Below, piece by piece: positions 25,811 through 34,532 of a stretch of DNA of 64,000 nt. Under the pieces are notes generated by a model, which did not search any database, was not told where the DNA came from, and worked only from the letters and a program-made list of their open reading frames with translations. The stretch covers positions 8,991-72,990 of the forward strand of contig CAZTXQ010000009.1 in the NCBI GenBank assembly GCA_964617375.1, read 5' to 3'. The stretch is from Firm-13 sp964617375 (GTDB lineage: Bacteria > Bacillota > Clostridia > Saccharofermentanales > Saccharofermentanaceae). Positions within the stretch are counted from its first letter, which is position 1. The number at the start of each line of letters is the position of its first letter. The position numbers and the translations under genes are program-made.

Positions 25811-26427
25811 TGGTTAAGAATGCCGAAATAAGTCGCAGAGAAGCTATATTTGAGGCGTCGCTCAAAGAGTTCGCGGCAGTCGGGTATGAGCGTGCCAATA
25901 CCAATCGCATCTGCGAATGCGCCGGCGTGTCCAAGGGACTTCTGTTCCATTACTACGGTTCCAAGAAACAGCTCTATATGTTTACGGTTGAAACGTGCAC
26001 GGATGATGTTCTTGCCGCATTTGAAGGTTTTTCGACGGAAGGCCTTGATTTCACGGGTGCGCTTCTTGCCTATTCCAAAATGAAGTTTTACTTCTATTCG
26101 GCGCATACCCTCCACTATAAAATTCTGAACGAGGCTTTTCTTTTGCCGCCGATCGAAGTGACCGATACGATGCGCGAAAAATACATGGAGCTCGAAAAAA
26201 TCGGAATCGGAATCATGTCCGGTCTTGTTGACAAGCTCACACTTCGTGACGGAATCAGCAAAGAGACCGCGCTGGCTTTCCTGACCTCAATGAGCCGTGC
26301 GACCGAAATGTACAACACAATCGGAGACTGGACCAAGATGGAGTTGACCGAAGAGCTTTATCAGAAGATCGAGGAACGGTACCGGATTCTAATCGACCTG
26401 ATCCTTCACGGTATCGCAAACGACTGA
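25810..26427 (+). CDS. TetR/AcrR family transcriptional regulator
   Basis: The 205-residue regulator has an N-terminal TetR helix-turn-helix: FEASLKEFAAVGYERANTNR, then ICECAGVSKGLLFHYYGSKKQLY, shown in family order. The C-terminal part is helical and would bind a ligand. The start ATG overlaps the permease stop. It probably represses its own operon through the inverted repeat at 24034-24051; derepression by an exported compound is the usual model. Its 3' end overlaps the convergent bioY gene by 39 bp. Confidence 0.9.
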   Translation: MVKNAEISRREAIFEASLKEFAAVGYERANTNRICECAGVSKGLLFHYYGSKKQLYMFTVETCTDDVLAAFEGFSTEGLDFTGALLAYSKMKFYFYSAHTLHYKILNEAFLLPPIEVTDTMREKYMELEKIGIGIMSGLVDKLTLRDGISKETALAFLTSMSRATEMYNTIGDWTKMELTEELYQKIEERYRILIDLILHGIAND

Positions 26428-27078
26428 CGCCGTCTTTTCGGTATGGACCGTGTTATGGCGGCGAAAGCGCCACAATCTTCTTGTCAATTCGGCTGCAAGT
26501 ATGGTAAGTAATAGATCCTTTCCGATAAAAGGCAGCGCGCCGTAGGCAAGCGTCGTCAGAAAACTGTATTTTGTACCCGCATAACCGGTATAGAGATTCG
26601 ACAAAAAATACAGGTACAGAATTCCCGAAACATAACATACGAGAAGAGAAATGATTGCGATCGGCAAAATACTCAGGTAAGGCACCTTAACGGTGCCTTT
26701 CTTCTTTTCGAGCCGGTCGGCCAGAAGTCCGCCGGTAAATGCGCAGAGTATGAATCCCAGAAGATAACCGAATGTGCCGGTAAATACATAGCCGACACCT
26801 CCGCCCGACGAAAATACGGGAAGCCCGAGAAGACCCATTCCGACATAGAGAACCTGCGACATTACACCGAGGCGAGCCCCGAGAAGCAATCCCGACATGA
26901 TGGCGACGGTCACCTGCAGAGTAATCGGAATGACCGGAATCGGTATCGTGAGCTTGGCCGATATGCACATCAGCACGGTAAAAAGCGGAACGAGCGTAAG
27001 CGTCATCATCTCATTCTTGCGTTTTACAATAAAGGATGTATCCTGTGCCTCAGTCGTTTTGTCCACTCTCTTCTCCAC
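26389..27078 (-). CDS. bioY: Biotin transporter BioY (ECF S component)
   Basis: A hydrophobic protein with about six membrane segments and BioY signatures: CISAKLTIPIPVIPITLQ, VLYVGMGLLGLPVFSSGGGV (split here over residues 80-100), and TGTFGYLLGFILCAF. BioY binds biotin and works alone or with the ECF energising module, which is not in this window. The start is probably GTG at 27078, 7 bp after GGGAG. The upstream ATG at 27117 overlaps the -10 box and cannot lie in the transcript. Regulation by BirA is suggested by the repeat array upstream. Confidence 0.88.
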   Translation of the reverse strand: MEKRVDKTTEAQDTSFIVKRKNEMMTLTLVPLFTVLMCISAKLTIPIPVIPITLQVTVAIMSGLLLGARLGVMSQVLYVGMGLLGLPVFSSGGGVGYVFTGTFGYLLGFILCAFTGGLLADRLEKKKGTVKVPYLSILPIAIISLLVCYVSGILYLYFLSNLYTGYAGTKYSFLTTLAYGALPFIGKDLLLTILAAELTRRLWRFRRHNTVHTEKTASVVCDTVKDQVD

Positions 27079-27105
27079 CGTATATCTCCCATATCGTTTT
27101 TTTCT

Positions 27106-27191
27106 ATTGTAAACCATTTCGTCTTATTGTCAACCTTTAAAAAGATTGTAAACGTATGATTCCTTGTAATCCTTTGTTCTGATTGTTAACC
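27106..27191 (-). promoter_or_regulatory. bioY promoter embedded in five direct repeats (biotin-operator-like half sites)
   Basis: On the plus strand ATTGTAAACC-like decamers occur at 27106, 27126, 27145, 27163 (degenerate, cTTGTAAtCC) and 27182, spaced 18-20 bp. On the minus strand the repeat at 27126 contains a perfect -35 TTGACA (27128-27133), and the repeat at 27106 contains the -10 TACAAT (27106-27111), 16 bp apart. The decamer matches the half site of Firmicutes BirA operators, TTGTNAACC. Confidence 0.65.
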
Positions 27192-27204
27192 AGCATATGA
27201 CGAC

Positions 27205-27235
27205 AAAAGGCCGGGCAGTATTAACTGTCCGGCCT
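27205..27235 (-). terminator. Rho-independent terminator of the SPFH gene
   Basis: AGGCCGGGCAGT (27208-27219) pairs with AACTGTCCGGCCT (27223-27235) with one G-U pair and a 3-4 nt loop; on the minus strand four T follow. It lies 29 bp after the SPFH gene stop and upstream of the bioY operators. Confidence 0.8.
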
Positions 27236-27264
27236 AATGTCATTCTTTATGATTCAGATCAGAA

Positions 27265-28662
27265 TCAGACGATCGGCTTTCCGCATTCCGGGCAGAATTT
27301 GGGAGTCGCGTCACCGTTCTTAGGCGTCCATCCACAGGATGCACAGCCCTTGGCTGCTGCCGGTTTTCCGCACTCGGCGCAGAACTTGCCTGTATTTCCG
27401 GCGTTGCCGCAGGAACATGTCCATCCAGCAGGAGCCTGAGGCTTCGGCTGTCCGCACTCGGCACAGAACTTGCCCGTGTTTCCGGCATTTCCGCAGGCGC
27501 AGGTCCATCCGGCAGCCGCCGCCATTATGGGCGCAGCTGCTGCGACGGGAGCTGCCGGCATCATGCCGATACCACCCATGCCTACGCCATTGGGGGAAGA
27601 AGCTGCCTGCATGGCCTGCTGCTGTCTCATGAACTGCTGCTGCATGGCGGCGGCGTTCGTCTGATTGTCAACACCCTGAATAATACCGAGACCGATACCA
27701 CCCATGCCTGCTCCGCCCTCATTGGAACCGGCTGCAAGCTTGGCATCCGCGACGGTAGTACGCTCATAGGCATCCAGAGCCGCCTGGTTCTGTCCGTAGA
27801 GCATCGCGCTGTCAAATTTCTCGATACGTGCGGCCGACTTATCGTCCGGAGTAATTGAGATGATACCGACTTTGAAAACTTCAAGGCCTCTCGCCTGTCC
27901 CCAGTCTTCGTCGAGCTCGTCTTGCATCGCTTCCTTGAAATCCGTATCCTGAAGCGAGGGAAGGTCGTTGTACTGGATCTTTTTTCCGCTTGCACCGCAG
28001 CGGTTCATGGTACCGGTTAATTTTCCGATAAACTCAGACTTGATCTGAGGTATAAGGGTATCTTTCCGATACTCAGTCGCAACATTGCCGGAAGAATTCT
28101 GGAAAAAGGTTACGGGATTCACGATTTTGAAGGAGAAAGTACCGTTCATCCGGATATAGATACCTCTGTAGGTCGGATCATTGTAGGGTATCGGAGCCGG
28201 TGTTCCGAATGGGATTCCTGAGATTTCCTGCATATTGACAAAGTAAACACGCTGCTCCGAATTTACGACACCGCTGGCCTTAAAACGGTCGACGATCTCT
28301 TTAAGGGAACTCATAAAGCCTTCTTTAAAGCCATCGGATCCGATCATGGACGGCGCGGAGGAACTATCCCACGTGTAGAGACCGGCCTTCGTGGTAAAGT
28401 CGGTAATCTTGCCGTTGTCGACCAGAAGGAGTGCCGTATTCTCGGGAACGGCTATTTTGGAGCCGTTTGTAATAACATCCGAATCTCCCTTGTTGTTGCC
28501 GTTCTTCATCTTTCTGGCACCACGCTTCACGAGAATATCCTGTCCTAACGCGTCGCTGGTAAAATACTCAAGATACTGATCCGCAAAAACCGATGTGGCA
28601 GCCTGTGTACCGGCTCCGACCACATTGCCGATCGCACCGCCCAGCATACTAATCAATCCCAT
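27265..28662 (-). CDS. SPFH-domain protein with C-terminal zinc ribbons
   Basis: The 465-residue protein has an SPFH-like region (residues 1-300) of the 'virion core protein/YdjI' group: it begins with SMLGGAIGNVVGAGTQA, then contains DILVKRGARK, LLVDNGKITDF and YIRMNGTFSFKIVNP. A Met/Ala/Gly-rich linker follows. The C-terminus has three zinc-ribbon units with CACG...CAEC, CSCG...CAEC and CASC...CPEC cysteine pairs. Bacillus YdjI-like proteins sit at membranes with stress ATPases; the role here is unknown. AGGAGG lies 8 bp before ATG. Confidence 0.85.
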   Translation of the reverse strand: MGLISMLGGAIGNVVGAGTQAATSVFADQYLEYFTSDALGQDILVKRGARKMKNGNNKGDSDVITNGSKIAVPENTALLLVDNGKITDFTTKAGLYTWDSSSAPSMIGSDGFKEGFMSSLKEIVDRFKASGVVNSEQRVYFVNMQEISGIPFGTPAPIPYNDPTYRGIYIRMNGTFSFKIVNPVTFFQNSSGNVATEYRKDTLIPQIKSEFIGKLTGTMNRCGASGKKIQYNDLPSLQDTDFKEAMQDELDEDWGQARGLEVFKVGIISITPDDKSAARIEKFDSAMLYGQNQAALDAYERTTVADAKLAAGSNEGGAGMGGIGLGIIQGVDNQTNAAAMQQQFMRQQQAMQAASSPNGVGMGGIGMMPAAPVAAAAPIMAAAAGWTCACGNAGNTGKFCAECGQPKPQAPAGWTCSCGNAGNTGKFCAECGKPAAAKGCASCGWTPKNGDATPKFCPECGKPIV

Positions 28663-28738
28663 TTCTACTTTCCTCCTGATGTTTTATTCAAAAAATACGT
28701 GTGTTCGAGAAATTATGTCGCTGCCATGTAGTATATAT

Positions 28739-29563
28739 TCAGCATACGGAAAACGTATTCATCTTCCATATCCGGATATCGATGGTCTTTAACAAGGTCC
28801 CGCAGTATTCACATGACCTCTTCCCGAGCCCCTTGACCGGCGCTCCGCAGTTCGGGCAATTCGCGGCGATCGATTTCGTAATGTCAGACCCGATCTTCGT
28901 ATCGTCAAAAATATAAATCAGCTCGAGATTGTATCTTTCCTGTTTCTTAACGCGGTCACTACCGTTTATTATATTACAGTTTTGCTTGATATAATGAAAA
29001 TATTCAACAGAACTTTGAAAAGTAATCGTACAGGTGCCTTCATTCTTCTGGTATGCATGTATACCGGTTTGGTGTATGCGAATATCTGTAAAAAACTCGC
29101 TCTGCTCCATCGATCGCAGCGCATCGATCCGGATGCTGATTTGACGCTCAAAATCATCCGTTACGGACAGTTCTCCGGGCCGGTCCGCAATCTCTCGTGC
29201 CGCATCAATATTTTCGCCGGTGCTTGCCTTTTGAATCGCCGTTAGCGCTGAACACAAGGCATTCTCGGCCGATGATATTAGCTGACTCAGATTCATGTCC
29301 GGAAAGTCTCTTGCAATGGTCGGCGCGTAAGCGCTCGTCATATCGGAAATCGAGCGCGGTTCCGCCGGTCTGTTCACGGTATCGCCCATTACATGATCGT
29401 CATCGTCCAGAATCTCTTCTACGATACGCGTCGCGACCTGTCCCGCGAGTGAATTGGAAGCATTCCGCACGGCGCGAATCGCCTTATTCACGAAATAGAG
29501 TATGATACCCCCTCCGATCAGTACCGCGAAGATGATTACTCCAAGGACTATGAGAACTTCCAT
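28739..29563 (-). CDS. Membrane-anchored protein with a C-terminal zinc ribbon (function unknown)
   Basis: The 274-residue product starts with one transmembrane helix (VLIVLGVIIFAVLIGGGIIL) and a basic segment. A central domain (about residues 75-235) contains a beta-rich part that resembles the Tim44/NTF2-like proteins often paired with zinc ribbons; this assignment is tentative. The C-terminus has one zinc ribbon, CPNCGAPVKG...CEYCG. It is 28 bp downstream of the ATPase gene and 76 bp upstream of the SPFH gene on the same strand. Confidence 0.55.
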   Translation of the reverse strand: MEVLIVLGVIIFAVLIGGGIILYFVNKAIRAVRNASNSLAGQVATRIVEEILDDDDHVMGDTVNRPAEPRSISDMTSAYAPTIARDFPDMNLSQLISSAENALCSALTAIQKASTGENIDAAREIADRPGELSVTDDFERQISIRIDALRSMEQSEFFTDIRIHQTGIHAYQKNEGTCTITFQSSVEYFHYIKQNCNIINGSDRVKKQERYNLELIYIFDDTKIGSDITKSIAANCPNCGAPVKGLGKRSCEYCGTLLKTIDIRIWKMNTFSVC

Positions 29564-29591
29564 TTATGACTCCTTCAAATTGCCCGATGTA

Positions 29592-30311
29592 TTAATCATT
29601 ATACAGCACCGACCGCTGCATTCTCAATAGCGGAATGCCATGATCTGTTTTATCCAGCCAGTTTTTCGGAAAACGATCATCCAGCCCGCTTGCATATACA
29701 AGAGGGATACCGGTCAGTACGGCGGCCTCGGCGAGAATCGGGTAGGAATGTACGAGTTCATCTTCGGCCGTTTCCGACAAGAGATTCGTATTGTCGATCA
29801 GTCCGTGAATCGGAAGGCAGGACGCCGCCTTTAGTTCGGATGCCATTTCCGCGATGCTTTTCGCGTCGGAAGTAAACGGGCGAAGCGTGTTCACCACCAT
29901 ATACACACGATATTCTATGTCCTTAAACCGGCTTCTCATGCTGGACAGTATGCGTGCGCCTAAGTCCTCGCCGCCGATATCGAAAACACCGAGAGACTCT
30001 TCGTCGTCGAAAATCGCATACATCTCTCCGGTTACCGTCTGTGCCTCCACGTTGCTGTTCACGTCATTCGGTGCAATCAGACGGATGTTCTCCTTTTCGA
30101 GTATTTCCTTCGCGTCGGCCGAGCGAAAAAAAGGATTGACGATATCCAGATCCGCAAGAAGAACCTTTCTATCTGGATTCTCGCGTCGAAGTTTTCTCGC
30201 GAAATGAACCGAGACCTCCGATTTGCCGCTCCCGTAAGCGCCGATAAACACATAAAGCCTGGGTGTTTCGACCGTTTCGCCGGAAGGCTCCCGATCTGCA
30301 AAATTTATCAT
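29592..30311 (-). CDS. P-loop ATPase of the MinD/CobQ type
   Basis: The 239-residue protein has Walker A FIGAYGSGKSEVS near residue 22, followed by VLLADLDIVNPFFRSAD, where the deviant Walker/switch residues lie, and VFDIGGEDLGARIL as Walker B. This is a SIMIBI-class ATPase related to nucleotide-binding proteins of the cobyrinate synthase/MinD group. Similar genes occur near 2-oxoacid oxidoreductase genes in Clostridia, and such an operon lies 6 kb away, but the function is not known. Confidence 0.7.
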   Translation of the reverse strand: MINFADREPSGETVETPRLYVFIGAYGSGKSEVSVHFARKLRRENPDRKVLLADLDIVNPFFRSADAKEILEKENIRLIAPNDVNSNVEAQTVTGEMYAIFDDEESLGVFDIGGEDLGARILSSMRSRFKDIEYRVYMVVNTLRPFTSDAKSIAEMASELKAASCLPIHGLIDNTNLLSETAEDELVHSYPILAEAAVLTGIPLVYASGLDDRFPKNWLDKTDHGIPLLRMQRSVLYND

Positions 30312-30342
30312 AAGAAATGCACTCCCTTTTGAGCCGATTCGA

Positions 30343-30371
30343 TTGACGTAACCGCCGGCTTGTAATTTAAT
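30343..30371 (+). promoter_or_regulatory. Putative promoter of the small OadG-like gene
   Basis: TTGACG (30343-30348) and TTTAAT (30366-30371) are 17 bp apart, 90 bp upstream of the start codon. Confidence 0.5.
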
Positions 30372-30461
30372 AGTTGTCAGGGGACTTTTTCCCGTACGGA
30401 ATCATTGATATCCGTTATCAGCATAGCAAACATGCCAACAAACTAAAAGGAGGCAATGTAT

Positions 30462-30662
30462 ATGTTTTCTTTTCTTCGCCGCAATCGGAACGAAGCTCCG
30501 GAAACCGGCAAGACTCCGGAAGCCGTGACCGCGTCTGTTGTTCCCGAGACAGATCTCTCATTGATCGCCGTTCTCACGGCAGCAATCGCACGTTTTCGCG
30601 AATCCGATGGTTCGGCTCATTCCGATGCAGGATTTGTGGTAAAGCGGGTTCGCAGAATCTGA
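30462..30662 (+). CDS. Small protein resembling the C-terminal tail of OadG-type decarboxylase subunits
   Basis: A 66-residue protein with AAAGGAGG 8 bp before the second in-frame ATG (30462); the first ATG (30456) is too close to that site. The N-terminus is basic (MFSFLRRNRN). The C-terminal half, with LIAVLTAAIARFRES and GFVVKRVRRI, resembles the conserved end of gamma subunits of sodium-pumping decarboxylases, but the usual N-terminal membrane helix is missing. No other decarboxylase subunit is encoded nearby. Confidence 0.6.
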   Translation: MFSFLRRNRNEAPETGKTPEAVTASVVPETDLSLIAVLTAAIARFRESDGSAHSDAGFVVKRVRRI

Positions 30663-30736
30663 TTTTCGCGACAACAATTGATGAATAAGGGGAAATTAGG
30701 AAGCAGCCATTTGTTTTTGCTTCTTATAGCATAATC

Positions 30737-31966
30737 ATGAAATATCTGATTCTTCTCGGCGACGGAATGGCGGATCTTCCGATTCCGGAGTTATCCATGC
30801 AAACACCGCTCAAATCCGCCGATAAACCGAATATGGACCGTCTTGTCGGAGACTCTGTCTGCGGCATGGTTAAAACCATTCCGGACGGTATGGAACCCGG
30901 AAGCGGTCCCGCCAACATGTCCGTCATGGGCTACGATCCCAACGTCTTCTATACGGGCCGTTCGCCGCTGGAGGCACTGAGCCTCGGCCTTGATATGGCG
31001 CCGACCGATATGGTCTTCCGATGCAATCTGGTGAGTCTTTCGCAAGGTGCCGGATCGGAGGAATACGAGGGAATGAAGATGCTCGATTATTCATCGGGCG
31101 AGATCACGACCGCGGAATCGACGGAGCTGATCCGAACGCTCGAAAAGGAGCTTTCCGCCATAGATCTGCATTTTTATCCCGGCAGAAGCTACCGACACAT
31201 CACCATATGGCAGCACGGTCCGGGCTCGACCGTACTCACGCCTCCGCATGACATTACCGGCCGGAATATCCGTGAGTATATGCCGTCCGGCGAAGGATCC
31301 GACCGGATCATCCGGCTGATGAAGGCTTCCCGCGAAATCCTTAAAGATCATCCCGTGAATGTCCGCCGCCGCGAAAAGGGCCTCAACACAGCCGATTCCA
31401 TCTGGCTCTGGGGCCAGGGCACCAAGCCTGCCATGGCGAATTTTGAGGCGACGTACGGCCGCAGAGGCGCTGTCATTTCCGCCGTCGATCTGATTTTCGG
31501 ACTCGGCCGGTGCGCAGGTCTGGAGGTCATCGAAGTTCCCGGAGCGACAGGCACTCTTGACACGAATTTCGAAGGCAAGGGACTAGCGGCCGTTGACGCT
31601 TTTCAGAGCGGCCTGGATTACGTATATGTACACGTGGAGGCGCCCGACGAGTGCGGACACCATGGAGATATTCACGGTAAAGTCTACTCGATCGAACAGA
31701 TCGATCAGAAGATTCTTGCCCCCGTGTTCGAATATTTAGAGAACAGCCGGCTCGGGACCGGTGAGCCTTTCCGCATTATGGTACTTCCCGATCATCCGAC
31801 ACCGATATCGACACGGACCCACAGCGAGCAGCCTGTCCCTTTTATGCTCTATGACAGTTCGGATCTTAAGGACTCCGGCGTCGGGTGCTATTGCGAGGAC
31901 GAGGCGGAGAAAACCGGCGTTTGCTTCGCGTCGGGACCGGATCTTTTCAGGGCATTCATCGGATAA
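30737..31966 (+). CDS. 2,3-bisphosphoglycerate-independent phosphoglycerate mutase (archaeal/ApgM type)
   Basis: The 409-residue enzyme interconverts 3- and 2-phosphoglycerate in glycolysis. Family features: LILLGDGMADLP at the N-terminus with the metal-binding Asp, the nucleophile Ser region PGSGPANMSVMGY near residue 55, VHVEAPDECGHHGD near residue 300 and VLPDHPTPISTRTHS near residue 355, giving the usual Asp and His metal ligands. Clostridial genes of this type are often called homoserine-kinase-like phosphoglycerate mutases. No clear ribosome binding site precedes the ATG, although homologues start here. Confidence 0.9.
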   Translation: MKYLILLGDGMADLPIPELSMQTPLKSADKPNMDRLVGDSVCGMVKTIPDGMEPGSGPANMSVMGYDPNVFYTGRSPLEALSLGLDMAPTDMVFRCNLVSLSQGAGSEEYEGMKMLDYSSGEITTAESTELIRTLEKELSAIDLHFYPGRSYRHITIWQHGPGSTVLTPPHDITGRNIREYMPSGEGSDRIIRLMKASREILKDHPVNVRRREKGLNTADSIWLWGQGTKPAMANFEATYGRRGAVISAVDLIFGLGRCAGLEVIEVPGATGTLDTNFEGKGLAAVDAFQSGLDYVYVHVEAPDECGHHGDIHGKVYSIEQIDQKILAPVFEYLENSRLGTGEPFRIMVLPDHPTPISTRTHSEQPVPFMLYDSSDLKDSGVGCYCEDEAEKTGVCFASGPDLFRAFIG

Positions 31967-31987
31967 ATTTGGGCTATGAAGGTTGAT

Positions 31988-32033
31988 AAAAGGCGCGGAT
32001 CCCTGGCAAAGGTTTCCGCGCCTTATTTGTTTT
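31988..32033 (+). terminator. Bidirectional terminator between phosphoglycerate mutase and mutS2
   Basis: AAGGCGCGGA (31990-31999) and TCCGCGCCTT (32015-32024) form a perfect 10-bp stem. ATTTGTTTT follows on the plus strand and TTTTATC on the minus strand, so it could serve both convergent genes. Confidence 0.8.
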
Positions 32034-32052
32034 CTTCCTGCCTTTTACGGGT

Positions 32053-34515
32053 TTACAGCTGTGCAATCGTAACGCCGTCTTCGCCTTCGCCGTAGGTACC
32101 GAGCCGGAAGCTTGAAACGCGCTTGTCACTTCTTAAGTGCATGTTGACCGCAGAACGCAATGCCCCCGTTCCTTTGCCGTGAACGATCCGGACCGTCGCG
32201 ATATTCGAGAGCACACAATCGTCGATATATCTGTCCAAAGTCGAGATGGCCTCGTCGACCGTCATACCGAGAAGCTGAATCTCCGGCATGGTCGTCTGTG
32301 CGCGCGACATGCGTATATCGGACGCGCCGCTCTTCTGTGTCGATATCCTGTCGGCCCTCGACTTGGATCTTCCCGACTTCTCGTCCGGTTTCTTGCCAAC
32401 CTGTTCTTCACTCGGATAACGAAGAGTGTCTTTCGCCACGGTAAAACGCATGGAACCGGACTGCAGAACACAGTTCCCGCGTCCGTCGGGTCCCTTGACC
32501 ACCGTTCCGGTCACCTGTAGGGCCGGCGCATAATAGAGCCCGCCCGTTCTGACTTCGTCGGGCACCTGCCCGGGAACAGCTGTCTTGAGCCTTGATTTCT
32601 CGTTGTCGGTTTCCAGATCCAGGAGTCCGGCACGAAGGTTGCGGCGGATCGCCTGAACCTTCTCTTCCGCGTCGTGCTGGTTCTTTTCGCGTATCGATTT
32701 CCGCAAATCCTTTAAGATTTCATCGACCTCGTCCAAAGCTTCTTCAAGAAGTTCTTTCTTCTCTTCCCTTGCCTGAAAAAGAATGGCCTTCTTCTTATCT
32801 TCAATCTCGTCCCGCTCTTTCTGAAGCGCGTTTTCCTGTTCCCTGACGTGGTCACGCATCTGCCGGATCTCTTTTCTAAGCTTTTCGCTTTCCCGGTTAT
32901 TGCGCTCCGCGGTTGAGAGCAGTTCTTCAAAACGAAGTCCCTCATCCGACAGAAGTGTCTGTGCTGCGTCGATGATATCCTGACCCAATCCCAGCTTTCT
33001 TGAGATCGCAAACGCGTTGCTGACGCCGGGAAGGCCGATTAGAAGTCGATATGTCGGAGATAATGTATCCGTATCAAATTCGCAGCATGCGTTCTCGACG
33101 CCGTCCGTTTCGATTGCATACCCCTTCAGTTCTTTGTAATGCGTCGTAGCAACCGTGACCGCTCCCTGCTTTCGCAGGTGATCCAAAACCGCGATAGCGA
33201 GTGCGGCGCCTTCCGAAGGATCCGTACCGGAACCGAGTTCGTCGGCCAGAACGAGGGTTGAGGGACCGGTCTCTTCAATGATCGACACAAGATTTCTCAT
33301 GTGCGAGGAAAACGTCGACAGACTCTGCTCGATGCTCTGTTCGTCGCCGATGTCGGCAAGAATCCGGTCGAAAACCGATACTTCCGAATGGTCCAGGCAC
33401 GGAATCTGAAGTCCCGCCATTGCCATGAGACAGAAGAGCCCGCACGTCTTGAGCGAAACCGTTTTACCGCCGGTATTCGGGCCCGTGATCACCAGTGTCC
33501 TATACGTCTCTCCGATGGAAAAGTCAATCGGAACAACTCGATCCTTGGGTATCAGGGGATGCCGCGCTTTTCGCAGTACAATCCGGCCGCTCTCGTTAAA
33601 AATCGGGCGGGTCGCGTTCATCTCGAGCGCCAGACTCGCCTTGGCATTCATGAAATCGAGTTCTTTCATAAGACTCACATCGGTCATCAGCTCGGTTCTG
33701 TACACGGCGACACGTCCCGAGAGATGTGCGAGTATGCGCTCGATCTCTTCGCGTTCCACGGTCATCCACTCCCGGATCTGATTGTTCGCTTCAACGACGG
33801 CCATCGGCTCGACAAAAATCGTCTGCCCCGACGAAGAGGTATCGTGAATGATTCCGGGAATCTCGCTTCGTTTCTCGGCCTTCACCGGTACGACGTAACG
33901 CTCGCCGCGCAATGTGACGAGCTGTTCCTGAAGTGCCGTCGGATGCTGGCGGATAATCCTCTCGAGAATATCCCGTACACTGGATTGCGTATCACGAATT
34001 TTTCTCCGGATATTATAAAGTGTATCGCTCGCGCGATCGTTCATCTCATCTTCCGAGAGAATGCAGAAGGAAATCTCCTTCTCGAGAGACGGAACTGCCA
34101 TCAGCATACGGACCCGCGAAAAAAGTTCGTGGTCGGGAAGCGCATCCTTCTCTTTCGGGAGGACGGTTTTCATACGTTCGACCGACCGCAAAAAGCATGC
34201 GATTCCCAGCAGATTTTTCATGGAAAGAACCGCATCTGCCTGCACCAGGGCAAGCGAGTCACGTATATCCCAGAGTCCCGACAGCGGCAATTGCCCCTCC
34301 CGAAAAATAAACGATAAAGTGTCGTCGGTCTCCCGCTGCCTTTTCTCGACTGTTTTGATATCGGAACACGGCAGCAATTCTTCACACAGTTCACGGCCGT
34401 AAGCGCTTTTCGCTAAAGCAGTCAGACGGCTCCGGATCTTATCAAATTCAAGAGTCGACAAAGATCTTCCTCTGAGAAGCTTCTCGGCGGCCTCTTCTTC
34501 AAATGTTGTATACAT
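32053..34515 (-). CDS. mutS2: MutS2 endonuclease/ribosome-rescue ATPase
   Basis: The 820-residue protein is full-length MutS2: core and lever domains, the ATPase with Walker A ITGPNTGGKTVSLKT near residue 330 and Walker B LVLADELGSGTDPSEG, a long coiled coil (about 525-620) and a C-terminal Smr domain containing RIVHGKGTGALR. MutS2 acts on branched DNA and, in Bacillus, splits collided ribosomes. It lies 17 bp after the phosphatidyltransferase gene's... neighbour on the minus strand and is convergent with phosphoglycerate mutase. Confidence 0.95.
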   Translation of the reverse strand: MYTTFEEEAAEKLLRGRSLSTLEFDKIRSRLTALAKSAYGRELCEELLPCSDIKTVEKRQRETDDTLSFIFREGQLPLSGLWDIRDSLALVQADAVLSMKNLLGIACFLRSVERMKTVLPKEKDALPDHELFSRVRMLMAVPSLEKEISFCILSEDEMNDRASDTLYNIRRKIRDTQSSVRDILERIIRQHPTALQEQLVTLRGERYVVPVKAEKRSEIPGIIHDTSSSGQTIFVEPMAVVEANNQIREWMTVEREEIERILAHLSGRVAVYRTELMTDVSLMKELDFMNAKASLALEMNATRPIFNESGRIVLRKARHPLIPKDRVVPIDFSIGETYRTLVITGPNTGGKTVSLKTCGLFCLMAMAGLQIPCLDHSEVSVFDRILADIGDEQSIEQSLSTFSSHMRNLVSIIEETGPSTLVLADELGSGTDPSEGAALAIAVLDHLRKQGAVTVATTHYKELKGYAIETDGVENACCEFDTDTLSPTYRLLIGLPGVSNAFAISRKLGLGQDIIDAAQTLLSDEGLRFEELLSTAERNNRESEKLRKEIRQMRDHVREQENALQKERDEIEDKKKAILFQAREEKKELLEEALDEVDEILKDLRKSIREKNQHDAEEKVQAIRRNLRAGLLDLETDNEKSRLKTAVPGQVPDEVRTGGLYYAPALQVTGTVVKGPDGRGNCVLQSGSMRFTVAKDTLRYPSEEQVGKKPDEKSGRSKSRADRISTQKSGASDIRMSRAQTTMPEIQLLGMTVDEAISTLDRYIDDCVLSNIATVRIVHGKGTGALRSAVNMHLRSDKRVSSFRLGTYGEGEDGVTIAQL

Positions 34516-34532
34516 AATAATCCTATCCGACT

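Noticed and set aside
30679..30732. 17-codon open frame (MNKGKLGSS...)
   Set aside because: It has no ribosome binding site of its own and overlaps a hairpin; coding is not supported.
33301..34317. 338-codon plus-strand frame
   Set aside because: It is antisense to mutS2, with no recognisable domain.
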